A stretch of DNA of 64,000 nt from Streptomyces sp. NBC_00554 (GTDB taxonomy: Bacteria > Actinomycetota > Actinomycetes > Streptomycetales > Streptomycetaceae). Positions within the stretch are counted from its first letter, which is position 1; every line of letters starts with the position of its first letter. Positions 9,053 through 17,311 of this stretch are shown here, one piece after another. Under the pieces are notes generated by a model. It worked only from the letters and a program-made list of their open reading frames with translations, was not told the DNA's origin and ran no database searches. The position numbers and the translations under genes were made by a program. Location of the stretch: contig NZ_CP107799.1 in NCBI RefSeq assembly GCF_041431135.1, positions 4,712,001 to 4,776,000 of the forward strand, written 5' to 3'.

Positions 9053-9071
9053 CGGCACCGCGCGGGTGCCG
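9053..9071 (-). terminator. Hairpin downstream of fba
   Basis: A 7-bp stem (CGGCACC at 9053-9059 with GGTGCCG at 9065-9071) and a 5-nt loop lie 20 bp past the fba stop and before the MFS start. It is short and lacks a T tract, so termination is plausible but not certain. Confidence 0.5.
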
Positions 9072-9091
9072 AGCCCAAATCCATCTCGCGG

Positions 9092-10114
9092 TTACTTCAG
9101 CTTGGTGCCCGAGGAACGCAGCGCCGCACACGCCTCGGTCACGCGCTTGGCCATGCCGGCCTCGGCGGCCTTGCCCCAGGTGCGCGGGTCGTACTTCGAC
9201 TTGGTGCCGACCTCGCCGTCGACCTTCAGGACCGCGTCGTAGTTGCGGAACATGTGGTCCACGACGGGACGCGTGAAGGCGTACTGGGTGTCGGTGTCGA
9301 GGTTCATCTTCACGACGCCGTTCTCCAGCGCGGTGGCGATCTCCTCGGCCGTGGAGCCGGAGCCGCCGTGGAAGACGAAGTCGAACGGGTTCGCCTTGCC
9401 GTACTTGGCGGAGACGCCCTCCTGGAGGTCCTTGAGGAGCTCGGGGCGCAGGACGACGTTGCCCGGCTTGTACACACCGTGCACGTTGCCGAAGGACGCG
9501 GCGAGCAGGTAGCGGCCCTTCTCGCCCAGGCCGAGGGCCTCGGCGGTGCGGAGCGCGTCGTCGACGGTCGTGTACAGCTCGTCGTTGATCTCGTGCGAGA
9601 CGCCGTCCTCCTCGCCACCGGTCGGGGTGATCTCGACCTCGAGGATGATCTTCGCGGCGGCGGCCTTCGCGAGCAGCTCCTGGCCGATGGCCAGGTTGTC
9701 GGCGAGGGTCTCGGCGGAGCCGTCCCACATGTGCGACTGGAACAGCGGGTTGAGGCCCTTGGCAACACGCTCGGCGGAGATGTCGAGCAGCGGACGTACG
9801 TAGCCGTCCAGCTTGTCCTTGGGGCAGTGGTCCGTGTGCAGCGCGACCGTGACGTCGTACTTGGCGGCGACGATGTGCGCGAACTCGGCGAGCGCGACGG
9901 CGCCGGTCACCATGTCCTTGTTGTGCTGGCCGCCCAGGAACTCCGCGCCACCGGTGGAGATCTGGATGATGCCGTCGCTCTCGGCCTCCGCGAAGCCGCG
10001 CAGGGCAGCGTGCAGGGTCTGCGACGAGGTCACGTTGATGGCCGGGTAGGCGAACTTCCCTGCCTTCGCCCGGTCGAGCATCTCGTTGTAGACCTCGGGG
10101 GTTGCGATCGGCAT
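9092..10114 (-). CDS. fba: Fructose-bisphosphate aldolase, class II
   Basis: The protein is 340 aa. This zinc-dependent enzyme interconverts fructose 1,6-bisphosphate with glyceraldehyde 3-phosphate and dihydroxyacetone phosphate in glycolysis and gluconeogenesis. VALHTDHCPKD provides metal-binding His and catalytic Asp, and FVFHGGSGST and NLDTDTQYAF match the phosphate and substrate loops. ATG 10114 follows AAGGAG by 7 nt. A 210-bp gap separates it from pyrE upstream, which suggests its own promoter. Confidence 0.97.
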   Translation of the reverse strand: MPIATPEVYNEMLDRAKAGKFAYPAINVTSSQTLHAALRGFAEAESDGIIQISTGGAEFLGGQHNKDMVTGAVALAEFAHIVAAKYDVTVALHTDHCPKDKLDGYVRPLLDISAERVAKGLNPLFQSHMWDGSAETLADNLAIGQELLAKAAAAKIILEVEITPTGGEEDGVSHEINDELYTTVDDALRTAEALGLGEKGRYLLAASFGNVHGVYKPGNVVLRPELLKDLQEGVSAKYGKANPFDFVFHGGSGSTAEEIATALENGVVKMNLDTDTQYAFTRPVVDHMFRNYDAVLKVDGEVGTKSKYDPRTWGKAAEAGMAKRVTEACAALRSSGTKLK

Positions 10115-10324
10115 CTGTCCGCTCCTTGTGTATGTGCGGGTGGCGTTCTGCTGCTTACGGCCCTGACCTAGGGGGTGACGTCATCGTCGTCCCCATCTTT
10201 CCAGACTTGCCCGGATGCTTGAGCCATGGTGTCCAGCCTGTGGATAACTCCGGATCCGGGCCGTCTGCGACGCCGTACGCAACGCCCTGCACAAGGCCGT
10301 ACGCAACAGGGCTCGGCCCAGGTC

Positions 10325-10873
10325 TCAGTCCAGGCCCAGCTCGTCCTTCGAGAACGCGAAGAGGTACGGCACCCCGGCGCCCGTCTCGATCTTCTCGGCG
10401 GCGCCCGTCGCGCGGTCGACGATCGTCGCGACGGCCACCACCTCCGCGCCGGCCTCGCGCACCGCCGTCACGGCCTCGAGCGGGGAGCCGCCGGTGGTGG
10501 AGGTGTCCTCGACGACGAGTACGCGCCGGCCCGCGATCTCCGGACCCTCGACGCGACGCTGCAGCCCGTGCGCCTTGGCGGCCTTGCGTACGACGAAGGC
10601 GTCCAGCCGCTTTCCGCGCGCGGCGGCGGCGTGCAGCATGGCCGTGGCCACCGGGTCGGCGCCCATGGTGAGGCCGCCGACCGCGTCGAAGTCGAGCCCG
10701 TCGGTGAGGTCGAGCAGCACCTGGCCGACCAGCGGCGCGGCCTCGCCGTCCAGCGTGACGCGGCGCAGGTCCACGTAGTAGTCCGCCTCGAGACCCGAGG
10801 AGAGGGTCACCTTGCCGTGCACCACGGCCTTGTCCTTGATCTGCTGCAACAGCGCGTCGCGTACGTCAGTCAT
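10325..10873 (-). CDS. pyrE: Orotate phosphoribosyltransferase
   Basis: The protein is 182 aa, the usual length. It transfers the phosphoribosyl group of PRPP to orotate to form OMP in pyrimidine synthesis. The PRPP loop is VLVVEDTSTTGGSPLEA. KVTLSSGLEADYYVDLRRVT near the N-terminus matches the orotate-binding region. It lies 10 bp downstream of the epimerase-like gene on the same strand and so is probably in the same transcript. Other pyr genes are not in the window, as is usual for pyrE in this genus. Confidence 0.95.
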   Translation of the reverse strand: MTDVRDALLQQIKDKAVVHGKVTLSSGLEADYYVDLRRVTLDGEAAPLVGQVLLDLTDGLDFDAVGGLTMGADPVATAMLHAAAARGKRLDAFVVRKAAKAHGLQRRVEGPEIAGRRVLVVEDTSTTGGSPLEAVTAVREAGAEVVAVATIVDRATGAAEKIETGAGVPYLFAFSKDELGLD

Positions 10874-10883
10874 GTCCGCCAGC

Positions 10884-11672
10884 TTAGAGGCGCCGCCAGG
10901 TCCAGGTGGTGGCCGCCTCCAGGGGCTCGATGGGGGTGACCAGGCGCGGGAGGGTGTTCAGCCCGTTGGGCGGACCCGTCTGCGGTTCGACGCACACGGC
11001 CGCCTCCTGCTCGTCGTACACGACGACCCATTGCTCACGGCTGGTGATCTTCAGCTCCAGCTGCCCCGGCCAGGTGAGCGTGACGTCGACTCCGTCGGGC
11101 ATGCCGAAGCAGTCGTCCCAGGGGCTGGGGCGCGGCTCGATCCGGCGCCCGGTGGGGAGGTGGTCCTCGCCGCGCTCCTCCTGCCAGGCGGGGGTGAAGT
11201 CGATGTTCACGTCCTCCTCGCCGAGGTTCCGGTTGAACCACGGGTGCCAGCCGATCTGGGCGGGGAAGGAGTCGTCGTACGTCTCCACGGACATGGTGAG
11301 CGTGAGGGCGTCCTCCGTCAGGGCGAACGCCTGGGTGACGCGGCCCGGGTGGGGCCAGGGGGCGACGAGGTCGTACGTGATCACGGCCTCGTTCTTGGTG
11401 GTGTGGGCGGTGCGCCAGGCGCCGTCTCGGGCGGTGCCGTGGATGGCGTGCGGTGGGGAGTTGAGCGGCATCTGCTGTACGGCGACGCCGTCCAGGAACC
11501 GGCCGTCGCGGATCCTTCCGCACCACGGAACCATCGGGAAGCACCCGAATTTCCCGCCCTGCCGTAGCAGTTCCACACCGCCGACCCGCACACTCCCGAT
11601 CCGTCCGCCGTTCCCCGGCAGTACGGTCACCTCCGCGTCACCCGCGGTCAGCGTGATGTCTTCGTTACTCAC
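10884..11672 (-). CDS. Aldose 1-epimerase family protein
   Basis: The protein is 262 aa, a soluble beta-sandwich enzyme of the galactose-mutarotase type. Hallmarks are HAIHGTARDGAWR (His residues for catalysis), QIGWHPWFNRNL and a C-terminal EPQTGPPNGLNTLP that ends with the sugar-binding region. Members interconvert alpha and beta hexoses, and some act on phosphosugars, so the precise sugar cannot be read. The gene is immediately followed by pyrE. Confidence 0.88.
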   Translation of the reverse strand: MSNEDITLTAGDAEVTVLPGNGGRIGSVRVGGVELLRQGGKFGCFPMVPWCGRIRDGRFLDGVAVQQMPLNSPPHAIHGTARDGAWRTAHTTKNEAVITYDLVAPWPHPGRVTQAFALTEDALTLTMSVETYDDSFPAQIGWHPWFNRNLGEEDVNIDFTPAWQEERGEDHLPTGRRIEPRPSPWDDCFGMPDGVDVTLTWPGQLELKITSREQWVVVYDEQEAAVCVEPQTGPPNGLNTLPRLVTPIEPLEAATTWTWRRL

Positions 11673-11705
11673 GGAGTTGACCCTACTGGGACGGGCGCCC
11701 GGAAT

Positions 11706-11932
11706 GGTTTTTCGCCCCCTCCGCCCCTACCCGACCCTTGCTCCTGGGGGCTGCCGCCCCCAGACCCCCACATCGGCCTGAACGGCCTCGTCCTCAAACG
11801 CCGGACGGGCTAAAAGATCTCTAGCGCCGGCCGGGGAAAGATTCAGCCCCTCCGGCGTTTGAGGAGCGGGGGTTTGGGGGCGGAGCCCCCAAGGGACGGG
11901 AATGGGTAGGGGCGGAGGGGGCGAAAAAACCA
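11706..11932. repeat. GC-rich intergenic repeat element, copy 3 (complete fold-back)
   Basis: This is the fullest copy. The left half carries TTTTTCGCCCCCTCCGCCCC, CTCCTGGGGGCT and CCTCAAACGCCGGA. The right half carries their complements in reverse order (TCCGGCGTTTGAGG, GGGGGCGGAGCCCCC, GGGGCGGAGGGGGCGAAAAA). The result is a 227-bp imperfect palindrome with a GATCT-containing centre. It sits between two leftward genes, just past the stop of the SRPBCC gene, where transcripts reading through would form a very stable hairpin. Confidence 0.85.
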
Positions 11933-11947
11933 CCCCCAGCCCACCCC

Positions 11948-12781
11948 TCACCGCCGCTTGCGCAACACCCTCGTCAGGGCGATCGCCGACGCGAGGGCCA
12001 GGGCCGCCGCAGGTGCCGCCCAGCGCAGGGTGGCTCGGGCGGCGGTCGCCTCCGGCGTGGGGACGGGGGCGTAGCGCCCGCGAGGCGGCGCATGGTCGAC
12101 CTCCTCCGCACTGCGGCCGATCATCGTCCGTCGAGCGTGCGCGGCCTCGGCGATGGAGTCCTCCTCATCGGCCAGGAGACCCGGCACGAGCTCCTCCTCG
12201 TCCACGAACTCCTCGCCGAACCCCTCCGCCACGAGTTCGTCTTCGACAGACGGCTCAAGCGAGGGCGACGGCGACGGAACATCGGCGTCGGAGACAGAGG
12301 GGGCGGGGTCAGGGTCGGCCCCCTCGACCGAAGCCGAAGCCGAAGGCGAGGCCGCATCCGCATCCACCACCCCCAGATTCCCCACAAACCGCTCCACCAG
12401 CCGCCCCACCGCGGCAGCCACCGCATCCGACGGCAACTCCGCCACCCGCCCGTCGGCGGAAGCCGTGCCACCGACGACGACCGTCGTGCCACCCTCGGCG
12501 GGTACCAGCCGCAGAGCCAGCGCGAGTTTCACCGAACCACTGCCCCGGGCCTCGGTCGCATCGCCCTCGACGGTGTAGGAACCGTCGTCCTGGGCGGTGA
12601 CACTCAGCGCGCCGCGATAGGTGATCGTGTGGCCGCCGAAGCGGACTTTCAGGCGCCCGGAGACGGGCGGCGTCCCGGCGTCCTGCTGGAGCCCGGGGAC
12701 TGCCCGGGCCACCCGCACGGGATCGCCCAGCGCCTCCCTGAGCCGCTCGGCCGGAACCGGAACGTACACCTCATGCTCCAT
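11948..12781 (-). CDS. SRPBCC (CoxG-like) domain protein with C-terminal membrane anchor
   Basis: The protein is 277 aa. Residues 1-150 form a polyketide-cyclase/CoxG-like START fold: MEHEVYVPVPAERLREAL at the start, VARAVPGLQ, and a LALRLVPAEGGTTVVVGGTA strand. Residues 150-245 are acidic and low in complexity (Asp, Glu, Pro, Ser). A single hydrophobic helix (WAAPAAALALASAIALTRVL) and RKRR end the protein, which suggests a tail-anchored protein with the domain in the cytoplasm. Ligand unknown. ATG 12781 is the family-like start. It is 78 bp downstream of the spermidine-synthase-like gene. Confidence 0.78.
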   Translation of the reverse strand: MEHEVYVPVPAERLREALGDPVRVARAVPGLQQDAGTPPVSGRLKVRFGGHTITYRGALSVTAQDDGSYTVEGDATEARGSGSVKLALALRLVPAEGGTTVVVGGTASADGRVAELPSDAVAAAVGRLVERFVGNLGVVDADAASPSASASVEGADPDPAPSVSDADVPSPSPSLEPSVEDELVAEGFGEEFVDEEELVPGLLADEEDSIAEAAHARRTMIGRSAEEVDHAPPRGRYAPVPTPEATAARATLRWAAPAAALALASAIALTRVLRKRR

Positions 12782-12859
12782 GCCAGCCGAGCCTACCCAG
12801 CACGACCGGGACCGCACCCGGGTATGAAGGGATTCCGCCGGGATTCCCACGCCTCCGAC

Positions 12860-14506
12860 TCAGTCGGCGTACCGCGGATGCACCAGCGTGGAGGGCGGGA
12901 GGCCGGGAATCCGGGTGCGGGAGGCGGCACGGGCGTCCGCGGTCAGGGCGGCGGGCGTGAGCGTGCGCGGACTCGGCCCGCCGTGGTCCAGGCCCAGGAC
13001 CGGAGCCGTACGGGAGGCCAGCAGGAAACCCCAGTCGTGCGGGGCGCGTGACGCGCCGGCCGTCCGGTCGGGGCCGGCCGCGAAGCCGGAGTCGCGGCCG
13101 GCCACGCGGTAGGGCGCGGTGCGCAGTCCGGCCGCGTGGATCGTCGTGTCGATCGTCCAGAAGACGCGGGGGCGGGTCTCCACGGGACCCGCGTGGACCG
13201 CGAGGCGGCCGTCGGGGGCAAGGACGCGGCGCACCAGGCCGTAGAACTCCTGCGAGTACAGCTTCGTGCTCGCCGTGATGCCGGCGTCGGGGAGGTCGGA
13301 GATCACCACGTCGTACGTCGAGGGGGCGCCGCGCAGCCAGTCGAAGGCGTCCGCCGTCACCACACGCACGCGTGGATCGTCGTACGCGTGACCGTTGAGC
13401 CGGGACAGCGCCGGGTCCTGGCGCGCCAACCGCACCACGCCCGCGTCGAGTTCGACCTCGTCGACATGGCGTACGCCGGGATACCGCAGCACCTCGCGGG
13501 CGGCCAGCCCGTCGCCGCCGCCGAGGATGAGCACGCGCGCGTGGGGGCCGTTCATCACGGGGTGGACGAGTGCCTCGTGGTAGCGGCGCTCGTCGCTGCC
13601 GCTGACCCGGAGGCGGCCGTCGAGGTAGAGATCGAGCGGGCGGCCGTCCGTGCCGCCGGTGAGGACGACCTCCTGGACCCCGGTCCGGAGCGCGACCCGT
13701 ACCTCCGCCCCGTACACCGCATGCCGTGCCGCCCGTTCGAAGTCGTCGACCAGCAGCGCCGCCGAGGCGAGGAGTCCGAGGACCAGGAGGTTGGCGACGG
13801 CCAGCGTCCAGCGCGCGCGCCGGGTCAAGTCCCTGCGGAACAGGCCGAGTACGAGTGCGCCGCCGGCCAGTGCGTTCACCCCTCCGGTGAGCAGCGCGCC
13901 GGTCAGCTGGCCGAGCCAGGGCAGGAGGAGGAAGGGGAAGGCCAGGCCGCCGACGAGTGCGCCCACGTAGTCCGCCGCGAAGAGGTCGGCCACCGCGCCG
14001 CCCGGGTCCTGGCGGCGGACACGCTGTATCAGCTCCATGAGGAGGGGGACTTCGGCGCCGATCAGCAGGCCGATGGTGAGGGAGAAGGCGACCAGGAGAT
14101 AGCGGGAGCCGTCCGCCCAGAAGCCGCCCAGGTCGCCGGTCCACGCGAACACCGCGTACAGCGCCATCGCGCTGCAGCCGCCGACCAGGGCGAGCGCCGC
14201 CTCGACCGCGCCGAAGCCCGCCGCGGCGCGGGGGCGCAGCCGCTTGGCGGCGAGGGAGCCGATGCCCATGGCGAAGACCATGACGGACAGGACCACGGAG
14301 GCCTGGGTGACCGAGTCGCCGATCAAGTACGAGGCGAGGGCGACCAGTTCGAGTTCGTACACGAGTCCGCACGCCGCGCAGACGAACACACCCGCGAGGA
14401 CGAAGAACCGGCCGGTGCCCGGGCGGACCGGCAGCCGCGCCTGGCCCTGGACGCCGCCCCACTGCGGGGGCGCGCCGGGGGGTGCGGGCGCGTGCGGTTC
14501 GATCAC
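12860..14506 (-). CDS. Spermidine-synthase-like protein with N-terminal membrane domain
   Basis: The protein is 548 aa. About seven hydrophobic helices occupy residues 30-235. A soluble spermidine-synthase/methyltransferase-like domain follows, with the nucleotide-binding loop ARVLILGGGDGLAAREVLR, HVDEVELDAGVV, and YDVVISDLPDAG in the active-site position where spermidine synthases have a DxxDP-like loop. Bacterial members with this architecture are annotated as polyamine aminopropyltransferases, but the true substrates of the membrane form are uncertain. GTG 14504-14506 is the start. The C-terminal stretch (LPPSTLVHPRYAD) is the normal end. Confidence 0.85.
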   Translation of the reverse strand: MIEPHAPAPPGAPPQWGGVQGQARLPVRPGTGRFFVLAGVFVCAACGLVYELELVALASYLIGDSVTQASVVLSVMVFAMGIGSLAAKRLRPRAAAGFGAVEAALALVGGCSAMALYAVFAWTGDLGGFWADGSRYLLVAFSLTIGLLIGAEVPLLMELIQRVRRQDPGGAVADLFAADYVGALVGGLAFPFLLLPWLGQLTGALLTGGVNALAGGALVLGLFRRDLTRRARWTLAVANLLVLGLLASAALLVDDFERAARHAVYGAEVRVALRTGVQEVVLTGGTDGRPLDLYLDGRLRVSGSDERRYHEALVHPVMNGPHARVLILGGGDGLAAREVLRYPGVRHVDEVELDAGVVRLARQDPALSRLNGHAYDDPRVRVVTADAFDWLRGAPSTYDVVISDLPDAGITASTKLYSQEFYGLVRRVLAPDGRLAVHAGPVETRPRVFWTIDTTIHAAGLRTAPYRVAGRDSGFAAGPDRTAGASRAPHDWGFLLASRTAPVLGLDHGGPSPRTLTPAALTADARAASRTRIPGLPPSTLVHPRYAD

Positions 14507-14644
14507 GTTGCGAACGGTACGTCACGCCAGCGCTACGCCTCGTCACCCACACGTGTGGAAGTGACCCAGCGGTTTATGGCACTCGGCGTCGAGGTGACCG
14601 ACCGAAAGGTCGAGGTGACCGACCAAAAGATCGCCGGCCGACAC

Positions 14645-15181
14645 TCAACCGGCAAACCCCACCCCCGCCCCCGCGGGGACCCGCACCCCCACCCGCGTCC
14701 GAGTAGCCACCAACTGCCCGTCCTGCGGATACGCGTGCCACGTACGCCAGTGCACCTGCCCCTCGTACCGCTGGGCCAGCATCGCGGTGAAGGCGTGCGG
14801 GCTGCCGGGGAAGACGCCGGCGAGGCCGTTGGGGTGGTCGGAGACCAGGGCCAGCAACTCCTGGGCGCGGCCGGCGAAGGAGCCGTGGGAGAGGGTTTCG
14901 ACGCGGGCCGCGAACTCGTACTCCCAGTCGCCGACCCGCTTGGCCACGCCGAGCGGAAGGGGCGTACTGCTGCCGGGGATGCACGCGACGGTCTCCGAAC
15001 AACTGCCCTGTTCCTCCTCCAGGAGTACCTGGTGGGACGCGCCGAGCAGTCTCAACTGCAGTTTCGCCCCGCCGAGTTCGAGGTCGAGGATGGCGAGCGC
15101 GGGCAGCGGCTCGCGCCCCAGGGTCCAGGCGAGGTCGGCCGCGCACGTGTCGGTGTACGAGGTTTCGAGAGTCGTGAGCAT
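14645..15181 (-). CDS. DUF2617 family protein
   Basis: The protein is 178 aa and soluble. It begins MLTTLETSYTDTCAADLAW and contains GDWEYEFAARVETLS and FPGSPHAFTAM, the conserved pattern of DUF2617, a small actinobacterial family without known function. In the genomes I recall it lies between the spermidine-synthase-like gene and an aminotransferase, as here. The upstream intergenic region (15182-15587) is long and structured. Confidence 0.82.
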   Translation of the reverse strand: MLTTLETSYTDTCAADLAWTLGREPLPALAILDLELGGAKLQLRLLGASHQVLLEEEQGSCSETVACIPGSSTPLPLGVAKRVGDWEYEFAARVETLSHGSFAGRAQELLALVSDHPNGLAGVFPGSPHAFTAMLAQRYEGQVHWRTWHAYPQDGQLVATRTRVGVRVPAGAGVGFAG

Positions 15182-15274
15182 GGGTCGGCTCCGCTAGCAC
15201 GCAAAGGGAGGTGGGGGGTCCGGCGCACCCGGTGGGTACCGGGGGATCGGCCCGATCAGCCCGGCCAGTAAGGA

Positions 15275-15424
15275 CGGTCCGAGGCCCTGAGGTCACCTTG
15301 GCGTCGTCCGCCGGAAGGGCGGTGCCAGGCGTCGCCCGGCAGACGTCATGGAGACGACAGGGCCTTGGGGCTGCGTTGGTGATTTAGAGGGAATCATGAA
15401 CTGTGGCGCCACCACAGGCTTTTT
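15275..15424 (+). ncRNA. Candidate structured small RNA ending in an intrinsic terminator
   Basis: In a 406-bp gap without a gene, the plus strand can form a closing stem AGGCCCTG (15282-15289) with CAGGGCCT (15358-15365). This encloses CTTGGC (15297-15302) with GCCAGG (15324-15329) and CCGCC (15308-15312) with GGCGG (15318-15322). It is followed by CTGTGG-cgcca-CCACAG (15401-15417), then GC and five T (15420-15424), a good rho-independent terminator. No known RNA family is recognised, and a promoter was not identified. It could instead be the regulatory region of the leftward DUF2617 gene. Confidence 0.35.
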
Positions 15425-15502
15425 ACCCAACTTCGTGGGGTTTCCATCCCCCCGAGGGCTCCAACGCTCAACTGTTCAACCACGGCGTGCGCCCCGCGCA
15501 CG

Positions 15503-15540
15503 GAAGTGCCCGTCGGCAGCCGTTGCCCGACGGGCACTTC
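15503..15540. terminator. Strong 14-bp hairpin, downstream of the Cys-periodic protein gene
   Basis: A perfect inverted repeat (GAAGTGCCCGTCGG at 15503-15516, complement at 15527-15540) with a 10-nt loop lies 48 bp past the stop of the leftward gene at 15588. It could stop transcription from either side. Between it and the DUF2617 start there is no protein-coding signal, only the candidate RNA. Confidence 0.7.
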
Positions 15541-15587
15541 TTCGTGCTCCGGATGCGTTTCCCCCTGAGGAGCTCAGCTGCCCCGTG

Positions 15588-15875
15588 TCAGCTGCCTCCG
15601 CCGCATCCGCCCCCGCCGCCACAGGACGACCCGCCCCCGCAGGACGACCCGCTCGAGCAGGACGACGATCCCCCGCAGGACGATCCGCCGCCGCCACCCG
15701 CCCCGCCGGCCCACCAGCTGCCCGAGGAACCGCGGCGCGAGCGGCGCTTCCCCTTCGAGGCCTTGGCCGCCTTCGACGCCTTCGTCAGCGCGACCTTCTT
15801 GTCCTTGCGGCCTCCGAATCCGAAGACCGCGACCAGCGTGCTGGCGACGACTGCCAGGATGATGCCAATGATCAT
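15588..15875 (-). CDS. Small membrane protein with Cys-periodic Gly/Ser tail
   Basis: The protein is 95 aa. Residues 1-22 are one hydrophobic helix (MIIGIILAVVASTLVAVFGF). Residues 23-50 are a Lys/Arg/Ala stretch (KASKAAKASKGKRRSRRG). Residues 50-95 are Gly/Ser with Cys at 67, 73, 79, 85 and 91, exactly every sixth residue, encoded by imperfect 18-bp repeats. The start is fixed by AAAGGAGGG 7-8 nt before ATG 15875. The function is unknown; regularly spaced Cys in a flexible tail suggests metal binding or cross-linking. It is divergent from the aminotransferase gene with a 128-bp spacer. Confidence 0.75.
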   Translation of the reverse strand: MIIGIILAVVASTLVAVFGFGGRKDKKVALTKASKAAKASKGKRRSRRGSSGSWWAGGAGGGGGSSCGGSSSCSSGSSCGGGSSCGGGGGCGGGS

Positions 15876-16003
15876 GGCGCCACCCTCCTTTCGTTCCCCC
15901 GAAGCGACCCCCCGTGGGCGCTTCGCTTCTTGCGTGAGAGGGGGATGCCCCCGCGTCTCACGTGCCAAAGCAGAGTTGAGGAACTCCAGAGCTTGGGCGC
16001 AGG

Positions 16004-17194
16004 ATGACCGGCATGACCTCCAATGCCCGCCGCCCCCTGCTCAACCGCCGGCTCGCCGAGTTCGGCACGACGATCTTCGCCGAGATGTCGGCACTGGCCC
16101 TCAGTACCGGCTCGATCAACCTCGGCCAGGGCTTCCCCGACACCGACGGGCCCGAGGAGGTCCGTGAGGCTGCGGTGCGCGCGCTGCGCGACGGGCGCGG
16201 CAACCAGTACCCGCCGGGTCCGGGCGTGCCCGAGCTGCGTACGGCGATCGCGGCGCACCAGAAGCACCGGTACGGACTGTCGTACGACCCCGACCGCGAG
16301 GTCCTCGTCACGGCGGGCGCCACGGAGGCCATCGCCGCGACCCTGCTCGCGCTGCTCGAACCCGGCGACGAGGTGATCGCCTTCGAGCCGTACTACGACT
16401 CGTACGCGGCCTGTATCGCGATGGCGGGCGGCACCCGCGTCCCGGTCACCCTGCGCCCGCGCGACGGCCGCTTCCGCCTGGACCTCGACGAGCTCCGCGA
16501 CTCCGTCACCGACAACACCCGGCTGCTGCTGATCAACACCCCGCACAACCCCACCGGCACCGTCCTCACCCGCGAGGAGCTCACCGAGATCGCGCGGCTC
16601 GCCGTCGAGCGGGACCTGCTCGTGGTGACGGACGAGGTGTACGAGCACCTCGTCTTCGACGACGCCGAGCACCTGCCGCTGGCCTCCTTCCCGGGGATGC
16701 GGGAGCGGACGGTCACGATCGGCTCGGCGGGGAAGACCTTCTCCTTCACGGGCTGGAAGGTCGGCTGGATCACCTCGACCCCGGATCTCGTCACCGCCGT
16801 ACGGTCGGCGAAGCAGTTCCTGACGTACGTGTCGTCGGGGCCGTTCCAGTACGCCGTCGCCGAGGCGCTCGCGCTGCCGGACTCGTACTTCGCGGACTTC
16901 CGGGCGGACATGCTCGCCAAGCGGGACCTGCTGGCTGCGGGGCTGTCGGACGCGGGTTTCGAGGTCTACCGGCCCGCGGGCACGTACTTCATCACCACCG
17001 ACATCCGGCCGCTCGGCGAGTCCGACGGTTTCGCCTTCTGCCGCGCCCTGCCGGAGCGCGCGGGTGTCGTCGCCATCCCGAATGCCGTCTTCTACGACCA
17101 CCGGGAGGCGGGCGCGCCCTTCGTGCGGTTCGCGTTCTGCAAGCGGACCGAGGTCCTTGAGGAGGCGGTCAAGCGGCTCAAGGCGGCCTGGTAG
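16004..17194 (+). CDS. Class I/II PLP-dependent aminotransferase
   Basis: The protein is 396 aa, fold-type I. GSAGKTFSFTGWKVGW contains the Schiff-base Lys, NTPHNPTGTVL the Asn contacting PLP, VVTDEVYEHL the Asp/Tyr pair, and FVRFAFCK the substrate-carboxylate Arg. LGQGFPDTDGPEEV at the start resembles the kynurenine-aminotransferase/methionine-aminotransferase subgroup (KAT I, YbdL) and N-succinyl-DAP aminotransferases, so the amino donor is uncertain. Two ATGs (16004, 16013) are possible; the first is kept. Its distance from kynA/kynU (about 9 kb) makes a role in kynurenine metabolism a weak inference. Confidence 0.88.
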   Translation: MTGMTSNARRPLLNRRLAEFGTTIFAEMSALALSTGSINLGQGFPDTDGPEEVREAAVRALRDGRGNQYPPGPGVPELRTAIAAHQKHRYGLSYDPDREVLVTAGATEAIAATLLALLEPGDEVIAFEPYYDSYAACIAMAGGTRVPVTLRPRDGRFRLDLDELRDSVTDNTRLLLINTPHNPTGTVLTREELTEIARLAVERDLLVVTDEVYEHLVFDDAEHLPLASFPGMRERTVTIGSAGKTFSFTGWKVGWITSTPDLVTAVRSAKQFLTYVSSGPFQYAVAEALALPDSYFADFRADMLAKRDLLAAGLSDAGFEVYRPAGTYFITTDIRPLGESDGFAFCRALPERAGVVAIPNAVFYDHREAGAPFVRFAFCKRTEVLEEAVKRLKAAW

Positions 17195-17265
17195 CACCGG
17201 GGCGGCCGCGGGCCCGGACGGCGCGCCGGGGCGGGGAAAACCGTACCGACACGGACGAGTAAAGC

Positions 17266-17296
17266 CCCTAAATGCATCGAAAATCATGCATAAGGG
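17266..17296. promoter_or_regulatory. AT-rich inverted repeat before the mannosyltransferase-like gene
   Basis: CCCT-AA-ATGCAT (17266-17277) is mirrored by ATGCAT-AA-GGG (17286-17296) around GAAAATC. The stretch is the only AT-rich part of the 117-bp gap and lies 16 bp before the GTG start at 17312, a suitable place for a promoter or operator. No binding protein can be named. Confidence 0.35.
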
Positions 17297-17311
17297 ACGC
17301 AGAGTGCGAGG

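Noticed and set aside
9042..9728. In-frame extension upstream of the DHA2 transporter
   Set aside because: The extension is the antiphase 3' half of fba and carries no transporter sequence; the transporter starts at 9029 or 9041.
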